Below, piece after piece: positions 54,201 to 63,600 of a stretch of 64,000 nt of DNA. Position 1 is the first letter of the stretch. Every line of letters starts with the position of its first letter. The notes beneath the pieces were generated by a model. That model was not told the DNA's origin and did not search any database. It saw nothing but the letters and a program-made list of their open reading frames with translations. The DNA comes from Paenibacillus silvestris (lineage in GTDB: Bacteria > Bacillota > Bacilli > Paenibacillales > NBRC-103111). The stretch is from the NCBI RefSeq assembly GCF_009882985.1, contig NZ_WTUZ01000016.1:208455-272454 (forward strand), written 5' to 3'. A program made the translations under genes and the position numbers.

Positions 54201-56384
54201 AATGGCACGATTCAATCTTATAATCTGTATGTGAGCAGCGACGGCACGAATTATACAAAAATAAGCTCAGGATCTTGGACTCGTAATAGTGTCAAAAAAT
54301 ATGTGCAATTCGAAGCGGTTGACGCTCGTTATGTGAAGCTGGAAGCAGTCGTAGCCGTGGGCGGATTCGCCTCAGCATCCGAACTTGATGTGTATGAAAC
54401 GCCTCAAGCGCCGCCCGCCTTAGGAGACATTTTGAAAGGCAAACCGGCATCGGCAGACAGCTCGGATCCATCATTCGCGGCAAGTAACGCCAACGATGGC
54501 AAGTTGGATACGATGTGGATGGCGAGTGATGCGAACCCTGGCCATGTATGGTCCGCCGATTTGGGCAGCATGCATGCCATCCAAGGGTTAGAGATCGCGT
54601 TCGGACAGAGCGATAAAGTGTATCGATACAAGCTGGAAGTCCGGGAGGCGGGCAGCAGCAACTGGATTCAAGTATTAAACCGCATGAGCAATACGGAAGC
54701 AGCTCCGATCCTCAAAGATACATTCGGCAGCCAAGGGCGCTATGTGAGAATAACGATTACGGGACTCGCTGATGCGAATACCAAGGCTAGTATTGCGGAC
54801 GTGAAGCTGATCGGGTTGCCGATTGTCGGCACGGCGCCAGTAACGGGCATAACGGTGGATCGTTCAGCGATTACGATGAATGTACTTGATGCACCAATTG
54901 CTTTGGAAGCCACTGTAATGCCTTTGAATGCAGCAAACTCAGGTGTTAGTTGGAGCACTAGCAACCCTGCCATTGCAATGGTAGATGAGAGGGGCGTCGT
55001 GTCTGCGAAAGGCGCAGGAACAGCTACGATTACCGCTACTACGGCAGAAGGTGGATTCAAAGCGGCTGTAGATGTTACAGTAACGGGGCAAACGGGCTTG
55101 GTGATAATACCGCAAACTCAGATGACAGCGACAGCAGCAAGCACCCAGTCTGGCAACGAACCTGGCATGGCTATTGATGGAGATCCGAGCACTTGGTGGC
55201 ACATCAAATGGTTCAATGTTGATCCGCTGCCGCAATCCATTGTGTTGAACTTGGGCGGTACTTACAAAATTAGCAAGCTGGCATATACGCCTCGTCAAGA
55301 CGCTGGGAATGGTACAATTACCGCCTACAACGTCTACGTCAGTGAAGACGGCAACGCGTATACGAAAGTAGCGAGTGGAGCATGGCTGCAAAATAACAGT
55401 GTGAAAGATGTGAATTTTGCAGCTGTGAGTGCTGCTTTTATTAAGCTAGAAGCAACTGCTGGTGCAGGCAACTTTGCTTCCGCAGCAGAGCTGAACGTGT
55501 ATAAGTTGGATGTAACGCCTACCTTGCAAACCATTGCTTTTGATTCAGCGAGCTATGACGTGCAACAAGGGTTATCCACACCAGTTAAGGTAACTGCGCA
55601 GTATTCAGATGGAACCAATCAAGATGTGACTACTGCATCTCTGTTCGAGATTGGCAATCCGCTGCTTGCTACGCTAACTGGCGGTACAATCACGGGTGTA
55701 TCCCAAGGGGAAACTGTTGTCACAGCAACCTATGGAGGGAAGCAAGCGACTGCTGCTGTCGTGGTGACAGTGGTTGCGCCACAAGATCCTTATACAACAC
55801 TAACGGGAAGCTCCACTGTTCAAGGCGGCCGGTCGCTCCAAGTGACTTATGGTTTGAACAATGTGACACAGCAGGTTTATGCGGAAGATATCACCCTAAG
55901 CTACGATCCTAGTGTCATGGAATTCGTGTCGGTTGATTCCCTGTATCCAAACCTGACTATCGTTAAAAAAGTGAACGATGTACCGGGGAAAATTCGTCTG
56001 ATTGCCGCTAGCCAAGGCGCAGGGCACGCTGTGACAGGCAAGACGGAATTGTTCAAGCTTACTTTTAATTCGAAAGTGCCCACTGCAGTTACTACGACCT
56101 CCATTGAAGTGACTGATACTACGCTTGGGAATGAGCTAGGGAACGAGTTCAAAGCGTTAAATTCCTCCTTAAGCGTTCAAGTAACACCGATTCCTGTCGG
56201 CATTCCTGGTGATTTGAACAACGATGGAAGAGTATCAATCGGCGATTTGGGTATGATTGCCGCTAATTACGGCAAAAACTCCTTAAGTCCAGATTGGGCG
56301 AGCATTAAACATTTGGATTACAACAATGATGGAGAGATTGAAATCTCAGATCTGGCCTTCATTGCTTCGAAAATTATGCAATAG
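51225..56384 (+). CDS. Secreted multidomain GH31 enzyme with F5/8C, Big2, cohesin and dockerin modules
   Basis: A 1719-residue exported protein. Signal peptide about 1-31. GH31 catalytic region about 160-610, with a probable nucleophile Asp365 in LDVAWVG and acid/base Asp416 in SGDQSGNW; family 31 acts on alpha-glucosides, and the MGDAD and NDGYGCGY segments recall isomaltosyltransferase or dextranase-type members. Four F5/8 type C (discoidin-like) domains lie at about 782-915, 923-1057, 1066-1197 and 1292-1427. A Big2 domain is at 1203-1287 and a further Ig-like domain at 1432-1515. A cohesin is at 1525-1652 and a type I dockerin at 1661-1717 (two calcium loops, DLNNDGRVSIGD and DYNNDGEIEISD). 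Start GTG with GAGGAGAG before it. Having cohesin and dockerin in one chain is unusual. Confidence 0.93.
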   Translation: MKTLKHAFGYAFCLMFVVAIICLGGTTTHAAAVGDITNFEKTDAKTFTITSGTDKVKVIFNRDDMVRIWLGVGGNFQTLAGKSSATPKEPIVVKEDFGPVAVDWTDEGSYYKIATGKFVLRAYKSPLKFAMYKSDNTTLVWQEESPLNYSSSATTQKLVRGADEYYYGGGMQNGFFSHRDKTIKIAKNFGDWGSGTVSNPSPFYLSTAGYGVLRNTFQDGTYDFGSPAQLTHNENRFDAYYFYGDTMKDILNGYTDLTGKPSLIPRWGMSMGDADCYNTSNTGANKPNKLTTPDVLKVAQGFRSNDMPGGWLLPNDGYGCGYVQLPSTVQQLHDLGFYTGLWTQNGLANIATEVGVAGTRLNKLDVAWVGPGYDFALDATKQAHQGVESNSDSRGFVWSVGGWAGTQRYSTVWSGDQSGNWEYIRFHIPSMIGAGLSGMTYATGDVDGIFGGSAQTYVRDLQWKAFTPILMSMSGWASVDKQPWRYGEPYTSYNRDILKLRQRLTPYFYTYLNEAYESGAPFTRGMVYEFPNDPNTKNTLTQYQFMSGQSLLVAPVYKDTTVRNGIYLPKGKWIDYWTGAEHYGSKMLDEYSAPLNRVPLLVKAGAIIPMYPETLYDGQVPPNPITYDIYPYQTSSFTMYEDDGVTREHRSGKFAKTFITSIAPEAGTGDLKVQVGASVGDYNGKLAARTNQFQIHMHVKPTSIVVGGSTYTELASKTEWTAAASGWYFDAADKGGILYVKTPDMPSDQGFELKVAGFEADTTPLTDAAVITLPEPDNDPTKIAQGDIVATATSTDATAPLANALDGSTETVWSTKLDGSAPLPQSITLNLGTKFSVNKLKYLPRQYLGTDGIITAYNVYVSTDGTNYTKVASGTWAADKQEKTVTFATAEAQYVRLEATAGVNGLAAAAELNVYRDGSVPIPLAIPKNQLKASALSFQPGSEASKAIDGDANSVWHTKWDGSDKLPQSIIVDLGKVRNISQFRYSPRTDAGNGTIQSYNLYVSSDGTNYTKISSGSWTRNSVKKYVQFEAVDARYVKLEAVVAVGGFASASELDVYETPQAPPALGDILKGKPASADSSDPSFAASNANDGKLDTMWMASDANPGHVWSADLGSMHAIQGLEIAFGQSDKVYRYKLEVREAGSSNWIQVLNRMSNTEAAPILKDTFGSQGRYVRITITGLADANTKASIADVKLIGLPIVGTAPVTGITVDRSAITMNVLDAPIALEATVMPLNAANSGVSWSTSNPAIAMVDERGVVSAKGAGTATITATTAEGGFKAAVDVTVTGQTGLVIIPQTQMTATAASTQSGNEPGMAIDGDPSTWWHIKWFNVDPLPQSIVLNLGGTYKISKLAYTPRQDAGNGTITAYNVYVSEDGNAYTKVASGAWLQNNSVKDVNFAAVSAAFIKLEATAGAGNFASAAELNVYKLDVTPTLQTIAFDSASYDVQQGLSTPVKVTAQYSDGTNQDVTTASLFEIGNPLLATLTGGTITGVSQGETVVTATYGGKQATAAVVVTVVAPQDPYTTLTGSSTVQGGRSLQVTYGLNNVTQQVYAEDITLSYDPSVMEFVSVDSLYPNLTIVKKVNDVPGKIRLIAASQGAGHAVTGKTELFKLTFNSKVPTAVTTTSIEVTDTTLGNELGNEFKALNSSLSVQVTPIPVGIPGDLNNDGRVSIGDLGMIAANYGKNSLSPDWASIKHLDYNNDGEIEISDLAFIASKIMQ

Positions 56385-56393
56385 GCAGAGAAA

Positions 56394-56425
56394 GGAGACC
56401 CTTACTAGATTTATCGAGGGTCTCC
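56394..56425 (+). terminator. Perfect stem-loop after the GH31 gene
   Basis: GGAGACCCT and AGGGTCTCC pair perfectly over 9 bp around a 14-base loop. No T-run follows, so termination may be weak. Confidence 0.6.
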
Positions 56426-56428
56426 TCA

Positions 56429-56609
56429 ATAGCGGACACAGAAGCCCTTATTCGAAGAAAAAGGGCTTCTTCGAACATTTAACGGACACCAGTGCTGTTA
56501 TTTGCTCATTTGGGGACTGATTTCACCCTGAAATGAGCAAATAGGGTTCCTGGTGTCCGTTAGCAATCATTCACGACGATTTTCGCGAATATAACGGCTG
56601 CTGTGTCCG
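56429..56609. repeat. Four-box intergenic element, family E
   Basis: The core CGGACAC occurs at 56433-56439 and 56483-56489, and its inverse GTGTCCG at 56553-56559 and 56603-56609. Start-to-start spacings are 50, 70 and 50 bp. The boxes extend to about 20 bp (for example AGCGGACACAGAAGCCCTTA). The central part also contains ATTTGCTCATTT/AAATGAGCAAAT as an inner stem and AGAAGCCC/GGGCTTCT between boxes 1 and 2. Unrelated in sequence to the other families. Confidence 0.75.
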
Positions 56610-56720
56610 ATAGACTGTACTGAGTTGAGAATAAAACGCTGAAAAAATACGCATTATGGGAGCTTTTGTCGAAAGTATTGTCAACAATTATTGCATCTAA
56701 TAAAATAACAGGTTATACAG

Positions 56721-56857
56721 TTGGTGTTGTGTGTATTTACATTGTTTTAGTTTTGTAAAATTTCATTTAAGGGCTTGTCAATTCTCAATCTCTCGCATAA
56801 GATCACATAGTAACTAGTTGTTATTGTGTGTGTTTGTATTGTTTTGGTTTTGTAAAC
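56721..56857 (+). repeat. Direct repeat pair upstream of the LamG-phosphodiesterase gene
   Basis: A 40-bp T/G-rich segment at 56721-56760 is repeated at 56818-56857, 97 bp downstream, with 33 of 40 positions identical; both contain ATTGTTTT and TTTTGTAAA. The right copy runs into TGTAAACG, half of a cre site. Located 50-186 bp before the start codon, so it is a candidate regulator-binding region. Confidence 0.6.
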
Positions 56858-56906
56858 GTGTTGGCAAGCAGCAAAAACTATTACTTTATTTCGGGAGGAT
56901 GTCCAA

Positions 56907-59900
56907 GTGAAAGTAACGTTTAAGCAAGTTTTCATGTCTACGTTAACAGCTACGCTCTTAGCCACATCCAGTTTGTTGGTTACGCTGCCATACCTGGCGG
57001 AAACGGCCTATGCCGCAGTCGTTGCCTCGGACTTTGCGCTTCAATTGAAGTTTGAGGACAATACTGTCGACAGTTCTACAAACGCAACCAATGTCACAGC
57101 AGCGGGGAATCCAACTTATGTGGCCGGAAGAGAAGGAAAGGCAATCAATCTCAACTCGACAAGTGCAAACAGGCAATATCTGAATCTAGGCAAGCCAGCT
57201 AATTTGCAATTAGGCACAAGTACAAATTTCACATTAGCGTTCTGGGTGAAGTCTCCTGGTGTAGCAAGCGATCCCCCGGTTATTGCAAACAAAAACTGGG
57301 CTAGCGGCAGCAATGTAGGTTATGCCTTGTCTTTACAGCCGAACAATAGTTTGAAATGGAACTATAACACACAGGGCGGGTCTCGAGCGGATGCTGAGAT
57401 TCCGAATGTAGCTGACGGGAAATGGCACCACATTGTCGTCTCTCATGATCGAACGACCGGACGCGCTGATTTCTATAAAGACGGAGTACCTGTGGCCATT
57501 TCGGTGAAAACCGGCACATTATTCCAAAGCATATCGAGTAGTATGAATATTGCCGGCAGAACAGGAACGATTGATTCGGGATTGTCCACGATGATCGGCA
57601 ACGATGGTACAGGGAATTACGAGGTAAGCACGTTTGATATGCAAGTGGATGACATGCAAGTCATTAAACGAGCCGTCACCGCCCAGGAAGTTGGGGATAT
57701 GTTTAATAGTGTACCTCCGATAGAGGTGAATGAGAACTTCAAAGGCTCGCTGAACTTGATTGGCGCTGAGCATGCCGTACAGGGGAGCACATTCCGAGTC
57801 AATTTGGACCTTCGTACGCCAACCATGAGTACGGCAGTAGATAAATCAGTTATCGAGCTCGCCTATGATAACAACTTGTTCGAGTTTGTAAGCGCAACGA
57901 ACGCGATAGCAGCAGATACTTCCACCCCGGGCATCGTGAAGTTGACCATTCCGGGAGGCATCGTATATGGCCAATCCAATCCACTTGAATACAACAAATC
58001 GCGAATTTCTGAAGTGTTTTTTAGAACGAAAGCGGCTTCCGGACAAGGGCAAATTCAGGTAAGCAAGGCAGAGTTTTATGCCGGAACGACCAAATTGGTG
58101 AATGAAACGTTTAATTCGCAGCCAGAGACGGTTCAAATTCATCCGAAAGCCACAGAAGACTTGAATAAGGACGGCGTTGTCACGGTAGGCGACCTTGCCC
58201 TTGCACAAGGAAACTCCTCCGAGCTGCAGAGCTCAATTGCCAGCAATGCGCAGTACGTTCCGTATAAAAGGGTTGTCGTGATCGGCATGGATGGCGGAGG
58301 TTTGTCTGTGATGCCAAACGCACCGTATTGGGAGACGCCAAGCTCCCTGAAGGAGCAGGTCGGCAATAGGCAGATCGCGCCTAACCTGCGCAGTCTAATT
58401 GAGAAAGGCGCTGCAAGCTACACGGCCAAAACGACACTGCCATCAAGCTCATCCCCGAACTGGGGCGCTATGTTGAATGGCGTTGACTTTAGCAAACATC
58501 AAATTAACAACACGGAAAGCGGACTCTATTACTATTCGGAAACCTCACCCTATCCATCCGTTTTCAAGAAGGTGCGAGAAGCATTACCGAACAAGAAAAT
58601 GGTCGCTTTCGCGCAGTGGAAAAACATTTTGGACGGACATATCGAACCATCAGTAGGCGTTGAAGTTGGAACAGGAAACGATGAAGCGGACGCAGCTGCT
58701 TTCGCACAGTATGTGGCAAGCGGTAAAGCACTCGATACATCGCTCATGTTCATCCAATTTGACGATATGGACCATGCGGGGCATGGTATTGGCTTCTACA
58801 CGAAGCAATATTATGAGCAGTTGACGAAGACGGATCTGAACGTAGGAACAGTTGTCAACTCACTGCGTGATAAAAACTTGCTGGATGATACCTTGATTGT
58901 CATGCTGCCGGATCACGGGGGAGGCACGGAGAACGCCAATACGACGTTAGGAAGCGCGACTTCACACGGACAGGATTCCCCGCTCGCGACAACGATTTTC
59001 TTTGCGGCAAACGGGAGAACGGTGGCAACGGGTACAGGCAAGGAGAAAATTTTGCAAGGTGGGACGACCAAAGATTTGGCAGCCACGGTATTGAAGGCGT
59101 TAGGTATTAGTGGAACCATTGGTGACTCGCAAGGGATTAACGGCATGTTCGTGGCACAGAAAGATCAGAACAAAGCGGATTCGCCAAATCTGCAGTTGAC
59201 GAAAGTGGTAGCTCCAACAACGCAGCAGTTCAAGTATTATGAGTTGTCTGTCAGCAATACAGCGTCCCCTGCCAAAGCGATGGACATTGTCGTTGCGACG
59301 AATGGACTGAACGTAACGGCGGTAGAATCCGTTCAAGAAGGCGTGAAGGTGCTCAGAAGTGAATCGGCTAATGGACGTACGAGAGTCGTACTAAGCGCAG
59401 AGAACAGCATTACACCGGATGCAGCTTTGCTGAAGATTCAGGCAACTCAGCAAGAAGAATCTGCTGCGGCATCGTTGGAGACAGCGGTCATTGCCAATGC
59501 GCAAGGTCAGGAAGCACTGCCGAATTTGAAGAGTGCGGTACGCGAGGATACAACGGTGCAGATTCCGGTCACAGGCGTGCAGCTTGATAAATCTGCCGCA
59601 ACGGTCAAACAAGGACAGACGACGGAGTTGACGGCAACCGTATTGCCAGTGAATGCGAGCAATAAGAACGTTACTTGGAGCAGCAGTGATTCCACGGTAG
59701 CGAGCGTGGACAATCAAGCGGGTAAAGGAATTGTAACTGGTATAAAACCAGGGACAGTGACGATTACAGCTACTAGCGTTGACGGCAGCCTTCAGGCGAC
59801 AAGTCAAGTGACGGTAGAAGCAGCGGTGCCTTCTAGTGCTGTGACAACGCTTAGCAGTGTTCCTTCTGTCACTCCAGGCAGTGACTTCGTTGTCCGATTA

Positions 59901-60422
59901 GGTCTGAACAATGTAACGAGTCAAGTTTATGCTGAGGATTTTGTGGTGAATTATGATGCGAACCTAGTGGACTTCGTGTCTGTCAAATCGGTAAAAGATA
60001 AAGTAAGCCTTGTTGAATCCAAGAATACGTCAGGCAGTTTGCGTCTTCTTTTGGCCAGCCAAGGGGCAGGGAATGCGATTATAGGTGATACACCGTTGCT
60101 GGAAATAACCTTCCGAGCGAAGTCTATCTCGCAGTCGGCATCAGCAGCAATCTCTGTAGCAAGTGCTACGCTGGCTGACGGCACGGGCGCGGAAACAACT
60201 GCAGCAGTGTCATCGGTAGGAATCAATATTGCGGTTGGTACCGTAGGCGATATTAACCATGACGGCAAAATAAGCATTGGTGACCTTGCAGTTGTAGCTG
60301 CTCATTATGGTAAAACATCAGCTAGTGCAGATTGGCAGGCTGTTAAATCAGCGGATATGAATAACGATGGCAAGATTGACATTGATGACATCGCAGCAAT
60401 GGCGATGAAAATTTTAGAATAA
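56907..60422 (+). CDS. Secreted LamG-phosphodiesterase with cohesin and dockerin modules
   Basis: A 1171-residue exported protein. Signal peptide about 1-36 (cut after AYA). LamG-like lectin domain 42-265. Cohesin-like domain 280-400. A single dockerin-like calcium loop at about 417-430 (DLNKDGVVTVGD). Type I phosphodiesterase/alkaline phosphatase domain 453-755 with metal-binding Asp462 in GMDGGG, a probable nucleophile in the TLPSSSSPNW segment, then DDMDHAGH and PDHGGG. A second cohesin-like domain 760-875, Big2 886-970, a third cohesin 982-1105, and a complete dockerin 1113-1168 (DINHDGKISIGD and DMNNDGKIDIDD). GTG start with GGGAGG before it. The last three modules closely resemble those of the preceding GH31 protein. 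Confidence 0.92.
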   Translation: MKVTFKQVFMSTLTATLLATSSLLVTLPYLAETAYAAVVASDFALQLKFEDNTVDSSTNATNVTAAGNPTYVAGREGKAINLNSTSANRQYLNLGKPANLQLGTSTNFTLAFWVKSPGVASDPPVIANKNWASGSNVGYALSLQPNNSLKWNYNTQGGSRADAEIPNVADGKWHHIVVSHDRTTGRADFYKDGVPVAISVKTGTLFQSISSSMNIAGRTGTIDSGLSTMIGNDGTGNYEVSTFDMQVDDMQVIKRAVTAQEVGDMFNSVPPIEVNENFKGSLNLIGAEHAVQGSTFRVNLDLRTPTMSTAVDKSVIELAYDNNLFEFVSATNAIAADTSTPGIVKLTIPGGIVYGQSNPLEYNKSRISEVFFRTKAASGQGQIQVSKAEFYAGTTKLVNETFNSQPETVQIHPKATEDLNKDGVVTVGDLALAQGNSSELQSSIASNAQYVPYKRVVVIGMDGGGLSVMPNAPYWETPSSLKEQVGNRQIAPNLRSLIEKGAASYTAKTTLPSSSSPNWGAMLNGVDFSKHQINNTESGLYYYSETSPYPSVFKKVREALPNKKMVAFAQWKNILDGHIEPSVGVEVGTGNDEADAAAFAQYVASGKALDTSLMFIQFDDMDHAGHGIGFYTKQYYEQLTKTDLNVGTVVNSLRDKNLLDDTLIVMLPDHGGGTENANTTLGSATSHGQDSPLATTIFFAANGRTVATGTGKEKILQGGTTKDLAATVLKALGISGTIGDSQGINGMFVAQKDQNKADSPNLQLTKVVAPTTQQFKYYELSVSNTASPAKAMDIVVATNGLNVTAVESVQEGVKVLRSESANGRTRVVLSAENSITPDAALLKIQATQQEESAAASLETAVIANAQGQEALPNLKSAVREDTTVQIPVTGVQLDKSAATVKQGQTTELTATVLPVNASNKNVTWSSSDSTVASVDNQAGKGIVTGIKPGTVTITATSVDGSLQATSQVTVEAAVPSSAVTTLSSVPSVTPGSDFVVRLGLNNVTSQVYAEDFVVNYDANLVDFVSVKSVKDKVSLVESKNTSGSLRLLLASQGAGNAIIGDTPLLEITFRAKSISQSASAAISVASATLADGTGAETTAAVSSVGINIAVGTVGDINHDGKISIGDLAVVAAHYGKTSASADWQAVKSADMNNDGKIDIDDIAAMAMKILE

Positions 60423-60433
60423 CAGGAAATTGT

Positions 60434-60465
60434 GGAGATCGGGGAAGAACGTTTCCCTGGTCTCC
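60434..60465 (+). terminator. Stem-loop after the LamG-phosphodiesterase gene
   Basis: GGAGATCGGGGAA pairs with TTTCCCTGGTCTCC imperfectly; no strong T-run. Its GGAGA...TCTCC ends resemble the hairpin at 56394-56425. Confidence 0.45.
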
Positions 60466-60692
60466 TTCTAACTCCATTTCTGATTTGCACTAAAGTGTAT
60501 GATGGATGATACAAAATGTGTCAAATTTCAGCATAACTATGTGCTATGTGAAAATAATGTCGAATCTCAAGTAGGAAACAAGTAAAGAATTTAAACGAAA
60601 AAGTAAAGATTATGCACATGATTTGGACAATACGTACTGTATCATATGGAGAAGACAAGAACTTCTCATACGATACTAAGGAGCCGTGAATC

Positions 60693-63600
60693 ATGCCTTT
60701 TATTAAAACGTTTAAACGCACTGTTTCTTTGGGTGTTGTTTCGCTTTTGGCCATCAATGTGGTGAATTTACCGTTCGGCAGCAGCACCCAAACAGCCTAT
60801 GCGGCCGTCATTCCATCGCCATCGGCTATACCTACGGTGGTGAATACCTACGTGTTGGCTGACAAAACGCAAATTGCGACGCTTGGCGAGCAAGTTCAGC
60901 TAAAGGTAATGGCACATATGAGCAATGGAACGGAAGTTGAGCTGAAGAAGACAACCGCCTCCAATTCAACAGATCCTGAGCTCAGCGGTGTTCATTATAC
61001 GTCAACCGTTCAAGGTGTAACGATCGATGATGCAACAGGTATATTGACGTACGACGGCTCTGCGGGCAATGTGCCTGTAGATGTTAAAGCTGACATCAAG
61101 TACTTGGATGTAAAATATTTCGAGGGATTTGAAAGCGGCAACATCGGCAGTTTTAGCTATGACCCGAGTGCCACAACAACGACATCAACGGCGGTAGTGG
61201 CCAAAACAGGGGCAGGGATTCCAGCGCACAGCGGCACGTATAGTGCTAATCGCACAGGCCCCACTACGAATACGGTAAGAGTTGATATGGGCCAAGCCTT
61301 GAATGGGGTTGTGACGGCATGGTTTTATAATGGCTCCGCTGGGGCAGCTTCCCCTGCTGATCAGTCTAGAAACAATATTTATGTAGGTACCAAAACTACA
61401 TCAGGAGCCGTGAATGTATCAGCGGGGCTGCTCATGGGAGAACATTGGGACGGTGCCACAGGTTCGGGGACTAAATTTACTACGCGTTTAATGACTTCCG
61501 CCTTTTCCCCTTCACCCGTGAATCGTGGAACAACGCCATCTTGGCATGAGTTCAAATGGGACCTCACTTCAGGTACCGATGCCAAAATGTACATAGACGG
61601 AACTTTGGTTGGCACGACAACAGCAGAAACGAAATATCAATACGTCGCATTGCTCGGCAATTGGCTGCCTAATAATGCAGTTACTTACTATGACGATATC
61701 AAAACAACACAGCTTGGAACCAGTCTATCGACAACACTGTCGATCCCGGTTACGACCGCTGATTTGGAAGGGTTGACTGTAGCGGGACAAGGCGGAGCGG
61801 CAGCTATTACGGCAGATGCAGGTTCCCTGCAAATGACAGCAGCTGTCAATCCTGCTGGCGCACCTTCCATGGTGACATGGAAAGTAGAGAATGCAGACGG
61901 AACGCCAACGAACAATGCCGAGATTTCGGCAACAGGCTTATTGTCTGCGAAGGGGAATGGAACCGTCAAAGTAACGGCTACCTCCACGGTTAAGCCGGAA
62001 ATATCCGGTAGCGCTGTAATCACGATCACAGGCCAGACGATGAAAGCTGCAGCTATCACGATTCAAGCGTCAGCGGGAGCAACAAGCTTCACGACGCTTG
62101 ATCCTGTAGCGCTTAGTGCTTCGGTCATACCGGTGGACACGGCGGATCCATCCGTTACTTGGGCTATCCTGCAAGGAGCGGATGTCGCAACGATTTCGAG
62201 CACTGGCGTTCTTACGCCAGTTAAAGCCGGCACCGTGCAAATTCAAGCAACAGCCAATGATCCTAGCGGTGTAAAAAGCAATATTTTGCAGCTAACATTT
62301 GATGTCAAAATGACCTCTTTGACGGTGACAGGAGCTGGTGGAGCTACAGAGATCACTTCGCGTGCTGGACAGCTGCAAATGGGAGCGACGGCTCAGCCTG
62401 GAGGAGCGCCAACCACTAACGTAGCTTGGACGGTAGAGAAGGGGACAGGAAGTGCTTCGATCAACAGCACTGGTTTGTTGACAGCCATAGACAATGGCTC
62501 CGTAACTGTCAAGGCTACAGCGCAAGACGGCAGCGGTGTTGTCGGTCAAACGAATATTCAAATTTCGGGTCAAGGAAGCCATACCTTCTATGTCAGCTCC
62601 TCCGCAGGCGATGACGCGAATGATGGATTAAGCGCAGCTGCACCATGGAAAACCTTGAATAAAGTCAGCAGCACGACGTTTATTCCTGGTGACAAGATTT
62701 TGCTCAAAGCAGGCGATTCATGGAATGGTCAATTATGGCCGAAAGGTTCAGGAGCGGAAGGCAGTCCAATTATTATCGACCAATATGGCACAGGCAACAG
62801 ACCTCTTATTAACGGGCAGGGGAATAATTTCGATCAAACGATATACAATTCAACGACGACCTACAACTCAGGGGCAGTGTTTCTGAAAAATCAGGAATAC
62901 TGGGAACTTAACAATTTAGAAGTAACGAATGATGACAATTTTGCAAGTGAGAACAACGATTCTGCTGCGCTTAGAGCGGGTATTTTCTTCACCATCGATG
63001 CGAATGAAAGCGATCGGGTGTACAACCACATTTATATCCGAAACTGTTATGTTCATGATATCGATGGAAACAACAACGCAGGTCCCAAAGAAAATGGCGG
63101 CATTATCGGTGTAGTCAAAGGAACGGCTCCAACCAGCCAAGTGACTTCGGCCAGATTTAATGATGTGAAGGTTGAAAATAATACGATTCGCAAAGTCGAT
63201 CGCGTTGCCATTCGTGTTGCGGCTCATGCGAACTATGTCGGCGACGATTCCTTCTCAACGACAGCCACATTCAAATATGGCAATTGGAACACGGGCTTTT
63301 ACATCGCGCATAACACGATGGAAGATGTGGGCGGAGACGGTATTATTTTACGGGATACGGATGGGGCAGTTCTGGAGTATAACTATTTGAACAAATTTGG
63401 TACGCGGGTTGCGAGCAGCAATGCCATTGCAGGCATTTGGCTGGCAGTTGCCAAGAATACACTCATTCAGTATAACGAGGTTACGGGAGGACCTGCTAAT
63501 AATCAGGACGGATGCGCTTTTGACTTCGACGAATTCCTGATTAATACGGTTTACCAATACAATTACAGCCATGATAATCCGATGGGGTTCATGCTCCTGA

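Noticed and set aside
56394-56609. Insertion sequence or MITE after the GH31 gene
   Set aside because: No target-site duplication or terminal inverted repeat pair that frames the region, and its structure matches the four-box geometry seen elsewhere.
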